DNA of 64,000 bases from Paguma larvata (GCA_030068075.1 CM057828.1:109288699-109352698); one strand, 5' to 3'. Positions 46,491-57,180 are shown, counted from the stretch's first letter. Program-made: numbers and translations. Notes: generated by a model not told the origin, from the sequence alone.

Positions 46491-48152
46491 AAAAAGAAAT
46501 AATAAAGAAACCTAATACTTTGTAGCAAATGTTGTTACGATGATAAGTCCTAATTCAGCTGTCAGACAACGTTGGAGAAGGTAGATGTGTGTCTGTCTGT
46601 GTGTATATGTATATGTGTGGGTGCTCTGTTCCTATCTGTGTGTGTTTTTTACTAAAACCTCGTTGTAGACATTTAGATACATATGCACATACATTTACAA
46701 ATATACGTAAATAAGAGTAAAATTTTTGTTATGGTAGTTCTAATTGTTGTACATTCATTATTACTTCATTTGCTGTGGGTTTTATTTCTGTAGGACTGAT
46801 AATGCCATGAAAAATAACTTGTAATTACCATTCACCTGTTTTCTAGTTTATGGGTCATCAAATCTATCTTTCCTCTTTTTTTCAAACTATTTTAATATTA
46901 GACGCACAAGAAATTGAAAAGTGAAACATCTGAAGCAGTCAGAAAAAAATACCTAAGTGAGCCTATACTAGATACGTGTAGTTTCTTTTTGTAAAGATAC
47001 GTTTGATATGATTTTAATGTTTTCATCAGTAGTATAGGCCTTGAATGTTTGATTTGTAAGATTGTCTCTTCAGGGATTTTCCCTGTAAACTTTTCACTAC
47101 TATCTAGTTTCTCTGTTTCCAAATTTTATATAGTATAAACCTGAATACTTCTTTCCAGTTGACAGTTTTTGTATTGTGTTTTAATACAGATTCTCAGGTT
47201 TGTTAACAGTACTGTATTTCATAAGCACAGCAGACTGATAGAGATGTGAAGACGAATGTGCAAAGACATTCTTTAGTTTTAGAAGAAAATTAATAAATGC
47301 TGCCATATGATTTTTCTAATTCTCTTTTCCTAAGATTATTCAAAGCATTTAGAGAAATGGAAAAAATTTAAATGGAGCCTGGCTTTGGGTACCAAAAAAA
47401 AGTTTTTTTCAGTCTTGTCCTCCAAGAAGAGTCTTATAAACATCTGTGGTAGAAATCACATATGTGTCTTAATGTTGGCAAACCAGAATTGCTTTTAAAA
47501 TACACATTATTGATTTTGCTCCTTTATATATTCTTGTAGGCTTAGTCATTAAAACATTTTTTCTGGTGAGTTCTTAATCCTTAAAGTTTTTTTTTTTTGT
47601 ATTTTAAAAAATCTTGTTTATTTCTAATAATTGGAAAGTTAGCTGTAAATTACTTTAAATATTAATAGCAATTTAATTTCTTATATAACCATTAACCAAA
47701 ATAAAGTTTTCATTCTGGCAGTTGCCATGTCATTCCTGTGACTATTGTTTGCCTAATCCTGAGTATTCATACCTACCGTACCAAGAGCCAGTTAGTATGG
47801 TGACTAATACATTTTCATCCATAAGTGTTTAGATTTTACCTATTTTAATTGCGGTCAGTTCAAGCTGATACAGCATCATGGTATTAAGGCAACATGCATC
47901 ATTTCTTTTGAGTAATTCTGTATGCAGTATTTAAATTTAACTGTAATTAGAATAAAACACACCATATTTCATTAACTTTAAGACATCTGTAGTTTACAGA
48001 TCAGTCCCATTTTAATTTCAGAGCTGAATATAGAAAGAAAATAACTAGGAAAAAATTTTGAGCTTCCCTTATTAAGCTCTCCCACTGTGAATAGAGGGAG
48101 AAATATAATGCTATAAAATAGAGTAACATTTTTCATTACTTATTTCTTGTAG

Positions 48153-48227
48153 GAATCTCCAACTGCCTCAAAACCCTGCTTTCCTGAAAATGAATCTTCT
48201 CCCTCTTCACCAAAGCACCAAGATACA
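48153..48227 (+). CDS. ARHGAP12: ARHGAP12 25-codon Ser/Pro-rich cassette-type exon
   Basis: This 75-nt exon has acceptor TTATTTCTTGTAG and donor ACA|GTTAGT, in phase 0 at both ends. The peptide begins ESPTASKPCFPENESS and ends PSSPKHQDT: 25 residues, with three Ser-Pro pairs that are possible proline-directed kinase sites. The donor departs from consensus: the exon ends in CA rather than AG, and intron position +3 is T instead of A or G, so U1 pairing should be weak. This, the small size and the symmetric phase point to alternative inclusion. I recall mammalian ARHGAP12 isoforms lacking about 25 residues here. The exon sits between WW2 and PH and would lengthen the flexible linker. Confidence 0.92.
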
Positions 48228-48556
48228 GTTAGTATGATAGCATGTAGTATAATATAATCCACTTAAATTTCAATAAATTAATTTTCTCTAATTGTAATGT
48301 TTAAATATTTCTTGGGCTTCTATTAACTTTCTTTGGTTTTTCAGATAATAATCATAATTAAAATAGGTTTAAATTAAGAATTTAATCAGATTTTATAGAC
48401 TTAAAAGCCCCCTTTTATGCAAAATATGATATTTTCATGATTAAATAATTTATAGACCATATTTGTAAGTGACGAATTTATATTTGTTTTTTTTTTAAAT
48501 AAATACAAAATCCCTGGAAAATACTGTCAAGTTATACTTTACTCTTTTTTCCTCAG
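48228..48556 (+). other. ARHGAP12: ARHGAP12 329-bp intron between cassette exon and microexon
   Basis: This is the shortest intron in the window. It opens with the weak donor GTTAGT and closes with the pyrimidine-rich acceptor TTTACTCTTTTTTCCTCAG. It contains no transposable element. The body is AT-rich with a T8 tract near 48488-48495. Short unique introns beside microexons often hold splicing enhancers, but none is proven here. Confidence 0.85.
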
Positions 48557-48571
48557 GACAGCGGTCCAAAG
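48557..48571 (+). CDS. ARHGAP12: ARHGAP12 15-nt microexon (5 codons)
   Basis: The 15 bases GACAGCGGTCCAAAG encode DSGPK. They lie between a strong pyrimidine-rich acceptor (CTCTTTTTTCCTCAG, 48542-48556) and a strong donor (AAG|GTAAGC). Phase is 0 on both sides, so inclusion adds exactly five residues between the Ser/Pro exon and the PH exon. In human ARHGAP12 I recall a five-residue segment of similar composition (ASSPK) at this place, which supports a real exon rather than chance. It is far too short for gene finders based on coding potential. It probably alters a Ser/Pro linker just before PH; alternative or tissue-specific inclusion is likely but not shown by the sequence. Confidence 0.85.
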
Positions 48572-48760
48572 GTAAGCGATGTTTCCCTTCTTCGTGATGA
48601 GCGCAGACACCACTTTTGTTCTGTGCTGCACAGTTCACTGCCGGGTCTGTGCCAGAAGAATATTAGAGATCTGTAACTCAACTTTAACTGCCCTAAACCG
48701 AAACCTCCAGGTGACTTCTCTTCAGAGACCCGGGTTAACTCGGACGGAAGCTTACTGCGT

Positions 48761-49382
48761 CTGTGTACCATATAGTACCTTTTCAGCACCTATTGCAGTC
48801 CCTCCTAGTCTTTCCTGTATGGGGCTGATCCTGCTGTACCCCTTCAGTGGCTTTCCTTTCCTTTTAGAATGAAGATCAACATTTTTAATGAGGCCTGCAG
48901 GACTGAGCATGCTCCAGCCTCACCTCACGCTGTTGTGTCTCCTCTTCCTCCTCCTTGTTTTCCCCCAGCTGCTCTGTACTCCTTTCCTCAAAAGAACCTG
49001 CTTTTCAGCTCAAGGTCCTGGCACATGTCATTCCTCTGTCCACTGAACCATTTCTCTCCCACATCTTTGCCTGTTAACTTCTGTTTGTTCACTAGAGTTC
49101 AGTTCGATTTTGCTTCCTCAGAGAATTTCATTCGAATCTTCAAGGTTTGGTCAGATTTCTCTGTAGTACTCTTCATAGCATATATTTATATTTTACTTGT
49201 TTATAGAAAATATATTTTACTTGATTATAGAAAATAGAATAACATTTCCCATGTTTTATTTCTTGTAGAAACCTCAACCCCTCCATTTGTGTTTGTCTTC
49301 CCTGCTAGACAAAGAAAAGCTTTATTAGAGCAGGAACAGAGTAACCCCAGTACTTCCTGTGTACCATATAGTACCTTTTCAG
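48761..49382 (+). repeat. 26-bp exact direct repeat, two copies 596 bp apart
   Basis: The string starting CTGTGTACCATATAGTACC and ending TTTTCAG occurs at 48761-48786 and again, base for base, at 49357-49382. Confidence 0.95.
49187..49234 (+). repeat. 24-bp tandem duplication
   Basis: A unit beginning TATATTTTACTTG and ending TTATAGAAAA occurs twice in tandem at 49187-49210 and 49211-49234, with one T/A difference. Confidence 0.92.
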
Positions 49383-49693
49383 TAAATATTTATTGAATGA
49401 ATAAATGAAACTTGTAAAGCTTTTTAAAAGATAAACTTTTATTGTTACTTTCTACTTTATGAAACTGCAGTAGACTTACTTATAGGATACTTCTGATTTT
49501 TTAGAGGCAAAGGCTTCCACAGATGCCATTTTATTTTTGTAACTCTTTCTCCATTTCCTAACTGCATCAGATCTTTTATGGGGCACATCACATGTTGTAC
49601 AGATTTCCTTCTGACATTCATTGTCAGGGTCAAGACCGACTTTAAGAGGCCTTTCCAGACTAACCTTAGCATAATGATCTCTTATTTATTTAT

Positions 49694-49895
49694 TATTAAA
49701 ATTTTTTAATGTTTATTTTTGAGAAAGCAAGTGAGCAGAGAAGGGCAGAGAGAGGGGGAGACACAGAATCTGAAAGAGGCTCCAGGCTCCAAGATGTCAG
49801 CACAGAGCCTGACACGGTGCTCGAACCCACGAACTGCGAAATCATGACCTGAGCCGAAGTCCGACACTCAACTGACTGAGCCACCCAGGCTCCCT
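49694..49895 (-). mobile_element. Carnivore SINE, antisense
   Basis: Ends ACTGAGCCACCCAGGCTCCC. Flanks ATGATCTCTTA and GTGACCTCTTC suggest a decayed duplication. Confidence 0.93.
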
Positions 49896-50884
49896 GTGAC
49901 CTCTTCTTTTTCCCTGAATTTCCAAGTCTCTTATTGCATCGAGTAGTGTAAATGTTACCTCATGTACCCCTCATCTCCCTACTAAGGTTTTAAACTCTCA
50001 AGGGTTACATAGTAGCTACTTTTTTAGTTTCTGTTTTTTATCTTTTGCATTATTTAACATAGTACTGGGTACATAAACATTAAAGATGAAAGTGAGCATG
50101 ACTAGCGGTGGTGTCAGAAATTAGTGTATGAATCTGAGGTGTTGTTAATCTAATATTCTTTATCAGTGCATGTAGAAGAAAGCAGAAACCCTTTCTAGCT
50201 TATTTTAAATATAGGTAATAACATTATTAAGGAGACCTTTTTATAAATTATTTAAATTTTGGTAAAAGGGAATCTCTAGGTTAGACTAGAAACACAAATT
50301 TGTAAGTGTTCCACATGGAGTTAAAAGGATAATTTGCAAATGATTTCCCAAACCATTTATCCCTTTTCTCCAGTTGGACAGCAGCTAGACCATCCTGGAC
50401 TCACGGTACCCCCTGATGGCCATCACAGGGAACTGTCTCACCAGTATTTTCCTCTTTCATTCTTTTATCTTCAGGTGAAAAGTTGAATAGGTTTGTTAAT
50501 TCTGCGTGACTCTATTCCTTTTTCACATAATCATACAACTCTTCTTTCCTGTTCTGGAGTACACCTCTTCCATGCCATCTTGCCCTTCCCACTGAGACCT
50601 TTGCCCTCCTGGACTTTTCCCTTTCCTGGCCCTCCACTCCCTCTTCCCAACTTGTGCTCTTTCCACCGAGTCTCACCTGCCTTTCCAACTCTTAACAGGT
50701 TAGTACAGGAGATATCTTCTCCCTCTTTGTGAGTCAAAATCTTGTTAGTATAACGCCTTAGCAGTAAGAAAAAGGAAACTACAAATTTAGGAATGAAATA
50801 ATAGTGTAATCAGTGTTAGCTTCCTGATGTCATCTTAAAAATCTCTGCAAATTGCCCATCTATCGCTTTAGACCCTTTTCTGTT

Positions 50885-51250
50885 TTTATAAAAAGCTTTA
50901 CTGAAATATAACTCATGTACTGTACAATTTACTCACCTAAGTATATAGTTAAAGGGTTTGTAGTATATTCAGATTTGTGTAGCCATCATCACAGTCAATT
51001 TTAGAATATTTTTATCACCTCAGGAAGGAACCACATACTATTTGTAACCCACCTCTACCTCCATGTCTCACCCAACCCTGAACAGCTAGGAACCTACTTT
51101 AGGTCTCCCTTAATTTGCCTGTCATGGACATTTCATAAGAATGGAATCATATAATATGTGGTCATTTTTGACAGGCTTTGTTCATTTAGCATGATATTTT
51201 CATTTAATCTCTTTAATCAAACCAGATTTAAAATTCCATCCCTCAGAATA
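50885..51250 (-). mobile_element. Old L1 3' UTR fragment, antisense
   Basis: TTACTGAAATATAACTCATG, GTGTAGCCATCATCACAGTC and CATGGACATTTCATAAGAATGG are the reversed L1M 3' region. Confidence 0.8.
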
Positions 51251-51461
51251 AATTTTAAACATGTTCATTTTTTTTTCTTGTTTCATTTCCATTCAAAGGC
51301 ATTATTGTTATTTTTCATGGCGCCTTCAATTCCTTTTTTTTGGCTTTTTAAAAAGATCGATGTTGTATTTCTGTGCAATGTGAGTACAGTGTGGATTAAA
51401 TAGGTGTGGCCTGATTTAAGAACCTAGTCTCTTTCCCGGTGTGTCTGTGACAGATGTGCAT

Positions 51462-51852
51462 TTTTTTTTTAAGTTTTTATTTGAATTTGAGTTAGTTAAC
51501 TTATAGTATAGTATTGTTTCAGATGTACAATATAGTGATTTAACAATTCCATGCATCACCCAGTGCTCATCACAACAAGGGCCCCCATCCTCACATCTAC
51601 CTCCTTTCTGGGAACCATCAGTTTGTTTTCTGTAATTAAGAGTCTGTTCCTTGGTTTGCCTCTCTCTCTGACTTTCTCTTTTCCTCTCTTCCCTTTGTTT
51701 TGTTTTCTTAAATTCCACATTAGTGAAATCACGTTGGCTTTCTCTGACTGACTTATTTTGCTAAGTGTAATACTCTTACACTTAGGGAGTATTCCATCCC
51801 TATCATTGCAAATGGTGGAATTTTATTTTTATGGCTGAGTAACATTCTAGAC
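51462..51852 (-). mobile_element. Carnivore L1 3' end, antisense
   Basis: AGTTTTTATTTGAATTTGAG, GTTAGTTAACTTATAG, CATCACCCAGTGCTCATCAC and TCTCTGACTGACTTATTTTG match the reversed 3' end of a carnivore L1. It is more diverged than the L1 at 32.6 kb. Confidence 0.85.
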
Positions 51853-52092
51853 AAATTTGCATCTTAAAGTTTTTGGTCACTGAGTACTGAATAAAATTTT
51901 AGAATATATAATTTGGAAACTTAAGTTTTTGATCCTGTATTTCTAATTATGGTATTAAAATACACTGAAGAAAAGAATATTTCAACACTTTTCTTTTAGT
52001 TAAGGTATTAGTGGACCTATTTACTGTTTTTTTTCATAGAATAATACTATTCTAAGAGCCTTTTTAAAAACATGATTTAAACATTGAGTTTT

Positions 52093-52237
52093 TAAAATTT
52101 ATTTTGAGAGAGAAAGGGGAGGGGAAGAGAGAGAAGAGAGAAAGAAAGAATCCGAACTTGAACTCACGAATCATGAGATCATGACCTGAGCCAAAATTAA
52201 GAGTCAGACACTTAACCAGCTGAACCACCCACGCACC
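52093..52237 (-). mobile_element. Carnivore SINE, antisense, internally shortened
   Basis: The tail and GA-rich part join to GAACTCACGAATCATGAGATC with part of the middle missing; the head is GAACCACCCACGCACCC. Confidence 0.88.
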
Positions 52238-52267
52238 CTTAACCATGTAATTTTTTAAAAACACTGG

Positions 52268-52560
52268 TTCTTTAAGATATTTTTTTATCGAGGTGAGCAG
52301 AAAATTAACCATTAACTATTTTAAAGTACAATATACAGTTAAATGGCGTATAGTATATGTATAGTGTGTGCAGTGATCACTTCTGCCTGGTTTCAGGACA
52401 TTTTCATTTCCTCAGAGGGCAGCCTGCACGTTAAGCATTCACCCCACATTTCCCCATCACCTTTTCCTCTCCCCTGGCTACCACTAGTTTGTCTTCCCTC
52501 CGTGTCAGTTTATCCGTTCTGGAAGTTTCATCACCTAGGTTCTTCAACCACAATATCACT
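52268..52560 (-). mobile_element. Old L1 3' UTR fragment, antisense
   Basis: AAAGTACAATATACAGTTAAATGG, CCCCTGGCTACCACTAGTTTG and GGAAGTTTCATCACCTAGG resemble a reversed L1M 3' UTR. Confidence 0.65.
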
Positions 52561-52731
52561 GTGCAAAGTTACTCTACTCTATATGAAAAAGACATTATTA
52601 TTACATGAATAACTGAAAGTAAGGATTTTGATGGGTTATATTGATTTGGGTATATAATAATTGTTAGCCAGATTGGAAAATGCGTGTTTTACTAAATGAG
52701 TGCAACATTGATTAGAAATTTGTATCCTGCT

Positions 52732-52960
52732 GGGGTGCCTGGATGGCTCAGTCAGTGAAGCATCCAACTTCGACTCAGGTCACAATCTCATGGTCCATGA
52801 GTTAGAGACCTGCATGGGGCTCTGTGCTGACAGCTCAGAGCTTGGAGCCTGCTTCGGAGTCTCTGTCTACCTCTCTCTGCCCCTCCTCCGTTCACAATCT
52901 CTCTCTCTCTCTCATTCTCTAAAATAAATATTAAAATTTTTTTCAAAAAGAAAAGAAAAA
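52732..52960 (+). mobile_element. Carnivore SINE, sense
   Basis: Begins GGGGTGCCTGGATGGCTCAG. Target-site duplication GAAATTTGTATCCTGC (52715-52730) and GAAATTCTGTGTCCTGC (52961-52977). Purine-rich tail. Confidence 0.94.
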
Positions 52961-53494
52961 GAAATTCTGTGTCCTGCAAAGTGATTATGAATGTGTGGAA
53001 ATTTTCCCAGATTACTCCACAGAACTGACATTTTATTGTTTGCTTGCCTTATAGGATAGGGTAATGTAGTATAGTCTTTTTTTGATTAAAATTTAACTAT
53101 ATTTTGCTAGTTCTTTATTAAAACATCTGCTTATTTTCAGTATGAAGTTTTCTTTGGCGTATCAACTATATTTAGACTCAGAAATATTTGTGTGTGGATA
53201 TGGACATGGACATTTTTAGTGAGACTTAAGATATTTTTATGGAGTCATTTTAGTAAGCGACACAAAAACATTGGTTGCTTTTGAATCCTATTAGATAAGG
53301 AAAGTACCCCAAATAGATAAAAATCTGTCTAAATTTTCCCTCAAATCTCTCAACCTCTATAGCCAAACCTTTATTATTCATCTGCCTACTCAGCACTTTT
53401 ATGTCAAATTGAGAAACTGTAGTGTTAAAAGTTAAAACTTTTATTTTCTCTATCACTGACCTTTTATATTTCTTGTGATAGCACTGCTAGTTTG

Positions 53495-53680
53495 TTGGTT
53501 AATTACCTCAACAGATACGTATCACACACCAACTGCATGCTAGGCACTGGTCATACATCTCAAATACCAAGTATGTGCTATAGGCACTGATCATACATGA
53601 TGAACACAGCAGATGTGGTCCCAACGGACAGCCTAATGACCCAGACAGTGAATAAATAATAGATACGTATTTGTACTTTG
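53495..53680 (-). mobile_element. L2 3' remnant, antisense, with partial internal duplication
   Basis: ACTGCATGCTAGGCACTGG and AGATGTGGTCCCAACGGACAG are the reversed L2 end. The piece AGGCACTGGTCATACAT recurs 36 bases later as AGGCACTGATCATACAT. Confidence 0.7.
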
Positions 53681-53814
53681 CATGAAGTGCAATGAAGGGA
53701 ACAGACTGGTAGCAGTGGTAAATATGAGAGGGCGGGGGAGCTTCTACTTAAGAGTGGTCTGGGAAAGCTTCTCTACCAAAGTGTCATTGAAAATGAGATA
53801 CCACCATCTACCCA

Positions 53815-54310
53815 GTTGTTCAAGCTTGAGAGTTTTCCTCAGATCTTCCCTCTTCCCTTCATATCCAGTCCCTGTCAATTCTGTCTTCTGAGTCTCTTAA
53901 ATTTGGTCCCTCATCATTCATTCACTGCCCTAGCTCAGGCCTTCACCATCTCTTGTGGTAGTTACTAGAACGCATTCTGCTTGGTTCCCAGTTTCACCAT
54001 CCTTTCTTCTTAGTTCATTCTTTCTGCTGCCTCATTTCTTTCGTACTTCACCTCACCCAGTACTTTGAAGGAACTTAAAGACTCTCAAATATGATACGCT
54101 CTTTTTAGCTTCTGTGCCTTTGTACTTTCTGTCGTTTTCATTTCCTACCGTCACCATCTAGCTAACCCCTGTTCCTTAGCTCGAGAGTCTCCAGGAAGCC
54201 TTCTCTTCACTCCTCTTCTCTCTCCCAGGTTAAGTTAGATATACCTTTTTCATAGCACTTAACCACACCGTGTGCTAATAAGTATTTTTGTATTTATACA
54301 TTTTGTGGCA
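53815..54310 (+). mobile_element. L2 remnant, sense
   Basis: CTCCAGGAAGCCTTCTCTTCAC, GCTTCTGTGCCTTTGTACTT and CATAGCACTTAACCACACCG follow the L2 3' half. Confidence 0.7.
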
Positions 54311-56067
54311 AATCTTGTTCTTATTTTGTGTTCAAGTTTGGGTGCTTAGTGGTTAGAGCATTTATACTTGGGTCTTGATCCCCGTGAGAATTTCCTGAAC
54401 ATTCTGGACCCTCGAACAATGTATATACTATCCACACACAGTTTTGTACCAGTTTCAGTCCATCTGTTGATTCAGGTAAGAATCCCTGATTTAGAATGTC
54501 TCTCTCATCCTTAGGCTTATGCATTCTGCCACTACTGCTATCCCTTCTATTTTTCCTCCTGTTTTGGATATACTGGTGTCCCCCTCATGCCTCAGCTCTT
54601 TTGTCCTGCACAGTTCTGGCGTTGGCATTCTTACAGGCTTGACTCCCTCTCCTCTGCTCTTCCAGTTTTTGTATCCCCTTGCTCACATAAGCAGTGCCTT
54701 CCTGGTAGATGTTGTTTCTTAGTTTCCGTATCGAAAGGGTTTTTTGTTTTGTTTTGTTTTTTCGTTTTTCCTCTCTGCTCCTGATAGTAAATTGGGAATG
54801 TTCTTACTTAATATCTTGCACATACTTAAAATTGTGTAATTAATGTTTTTGTTAAAAGGCAACAGAGAGGTCTTAGAAGTATCAGGCTTGCATGTCTAAG
54901 GAGGTATAACCTATGCTTCATGAAAAAATTATAGTAAAACTTAATATGGTATTTCTCAAGTTTTCAGTATACCACAAATGATGAACATTAACACTTTATC
55001 AGCTTTGTCTACAGATGAGAATTTTTTTAGCAGAATAGGCAAAACTTTCAAACATTATTTTTTAGACATTATTGAGAAACTAGTCCATGTTATATTTATC
55101 TCCCATACAAGAAATATTTATCTTTTTCTAATGGAAGTATATTGAGGAAATAGCTGAGGGATAAATTAAGTAGGAATAAATTCTGAATTGGGCATATTTT
55201 TTCTGTGTTGTGTATGTGTGTTTGTATGTTTCAGTTGAAGTAAAATTGATCTGTCATACACCTATAGTGATTACTAATATGGATGATTGCTGTAGACACC
55301 AATTCATTTTGATTAAATTCATTACAATATTGGAAGCTATAGCAATGAGAAAGCATTTCCTTTCTTCCACCTGGAAGAATTTTAAGATCACATTTAACTT
55401 CAGCAAAGTGGCTTTTGCCTTCATGGGGTTTGATGATAAAACTGTGTCACTATTTGACATCAGCTTAACTACTGTATCTGGTTTGTCCAGAGCCCAATTC
55501 ACCATCTGATAGTATGTTTAATGAGCACATATTGAATTCTTTAATGCCACATTAAGGCCAGTTGTATGCATAGAAACATTTACTTTTGAGTAATTTATTA
55601 ATATAGTTACTGCATTTGTTTTATTTAGTTATACGTTCTGACAAAAGTTAGTATCTTAAATAGCTTCCAGACTGTATTGTTGCAAAATAACAGCAAAGTA
55701 AATAATTCCTTTTTGTGTTATTTATCATTATAGCATTGTATTGCTTTCTTTGATAGGAAGTCATGAATCATTTTCCCAGGGCTGACTAGTGGTGTTCGTG
55801 TGGAAACCTAATTTGATAGCAAAGTACTTTATGGCTGCTATGACTCGAGAAGAAGAAATGTGTAATTGTGAAATTACTGAAAATAACTTTACAGAAGTAT
55901 TAGGAAATTGTATTCCTAACATACTTTAACACTAAGCATACTGCATACTGACTAATCTTTTTTTAAGCTGATTTATGGACCAGATCATTTTAACTTAATC
56001 ATACATAAGAATTTGGATCTTATTGTCTAGATGAGTGATGTATAAATGGTATTACTCTGTTCCATAG

Positions 56068-56129
56068 GGTCAAGAAAAATATGGATTATTAAATGTAACA
56101 AAAATTACTGAAAATGGGAAAAAAGTTCG
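56068..56129 (+). CDS. ARHGAP12: ARHGAP12 exon starting the PH domain
   Basis: This 62-nt exon begins in phase 0 after TCTGTTCCATAG and ends inside an Arg codon (CG|A) before GTAAGT. The peptide is GQEKYGLLNVTKITENGKKV plus the split Arg. YGLLNVTKI is the first beta strand of the pleckstrin-homology domain, followed by the turn ENGKKVRKNW completed by the next exon. PH domains bind phosphoinositides and recruit the protein to membranes. This is the first phase-2 boundary in the window, so the freely skippable exons end here. Skipping it would shift the frame. Confidence 0.93.
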
Positions 56130-56374
56130 GTAAGTACAAAAATCACTAAAATATTCTGACTTTTTTTTATTTGATTGAAATAATTAAAAGCTATGAATGT
56201 AGTTATAGTAGAGATTATTAAAAGGTTCATAAGAATTTCAAACAATGTGTTTTCCAGTATAATGTATGTAGGATTGTCATGAAATGTATGAAAATCTCCC
56301 TTTGTCACATTTTTGAAGGTAATATTAGATTCAAAGGGGATAAAGCAGAGAATTCTGAGTAAGCATTAGCTTTA

Positions 56375-57180
56375 TTTAAAAATTTTTTTCAATACATAAT
56401 AAGTGCACATGGTAAAAAAAAAAAAAAGAAAACAAAGATACACATGATATTTAGCCAAAAGTCAGTCATCCAGCTAGAGACACCTAGTTAATTCTAATGA
56501 GAAGTAGTGTTTTCCTCCAGAGACAGAAGATACATACATCTTTATATGCATAGATTAATTTTTTAAGGAGTCTTAGAACAGTTTGTTTCGGAGATGGTTT
56601 TGTTTCATTCATGTAGAGCTGCCCATTGTTTTTTAACTACTGCAATATTGTGTGGCTATACCCTAGTTTATTTCACCATTATTTGTAGGTAGGTAAGTAT
56701 GCCTTGTCTGTTGGTAGACATTTAGAATGTTTACACTTTTTGCTATTGGAAACAGTATTACACATACATTATATCTTATGTAGTTCATTTTGCAAGTATG
56801 TAAATATACCTGTAGAATAAATTACAAAAGTGGAATTGCTAAGCCATATGCAGTGGTCATTTTGATAGTGTTCCAAATTATGGTCTACGGCATTGAATCG
56901 GTCCATACCTCTGATGGCGGTGATCTCTCCACACCTTTGCCAATTCAATATATTACCCACTTCTTCAGTCTTTGCTAACAGAGGTTAGAGAGAAAATGAT
57001 ATTTTTAATTTGTACTACTTTTTAATCTGGTAGAGTATCATACGCCATTTGTAGGTCATTTTTTGTTATCAAATTGTTGGTTCATCCCCTTCGTTTATCT
57101 GTTGGGTTGCTGGCTTCTTTGGTTAATGTGTAGTAACTCCTAATGAATCAAGGAAATTAACTCTTTGTAGGCTAAGTTGG
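56375..57180 (-). mobile_element. Ancient L1M fragment, antisense
   Basis: AAAGTGGAATTGCTAAGCCATATG, GTGTTCCAAATTATGG, TCCACACCTTTGCCAATTC and ATCTGGTAGAGTATCATACG match a reversed old L1 segment. It starts about 245 bp after the first PH exon. Confidence 0.75.

Larger units (their letters stand above)
44240..48152 (+). other. ARHGAP12: ARHGAP12 intron before the 25-codon exon
   Basis: This 3913-bp intron (GTAGGA ... TTTCTTGTAG) contains SINEs at about 45.4, 45.8 and 46.3 kb. Bases 44240-45430 and 46500-48150 show no recognised repeat other than short T-rich tracts and a TG-rich stretch at about 46585-46650. Confidence 0.85.
48640..49410 (+). mobile_element. L2 element remnant, sense
   Basis: Landmarks include TGAGGCCTGCAGGACTGAGC, CAGCCTCACCTCACGCTG, TGCTTCCTCAGAGAATTTCA and the terminal AGTAAATATTTATTGAATGAATAAATG, all in L2 order. 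It begins about 70 bp after the microexon. Two 26-bp identical strings lie within it. Confidence 0.75.
48572..56067 (+). other. ARHGAP12: ARHGAP12 intron between microexon and PH exon
   Basis: This 7496-bp intron (GTAAGC ... TTCCATAG) holds a sense-strand L2 at about 48.6-49.4 kb, SINEs at about 49.7, 52.1 and 52.7 kb, antisense L1 remnants at about 50.9, 51.5 and 52.3 kb, and L2 remnants at about 53.5 and 53.8-54.3 kb. Bases 49900-50880, 52985-53490 and 54320-56060 look unique. Within the last stretch, 55254-55505 is open on both strands without a recognised family. Confidence 0.85.

Noticed and set aside
54440..54530. Splice-like strings GATTCAG|GTAAGAATCC and TCATCCTTAG|GCTTATG
   Set aside because: The upstream segment is not open in the phase needed between the microexon and the PH exon, and no family peptide is encoded. 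Treated as chance decoys.
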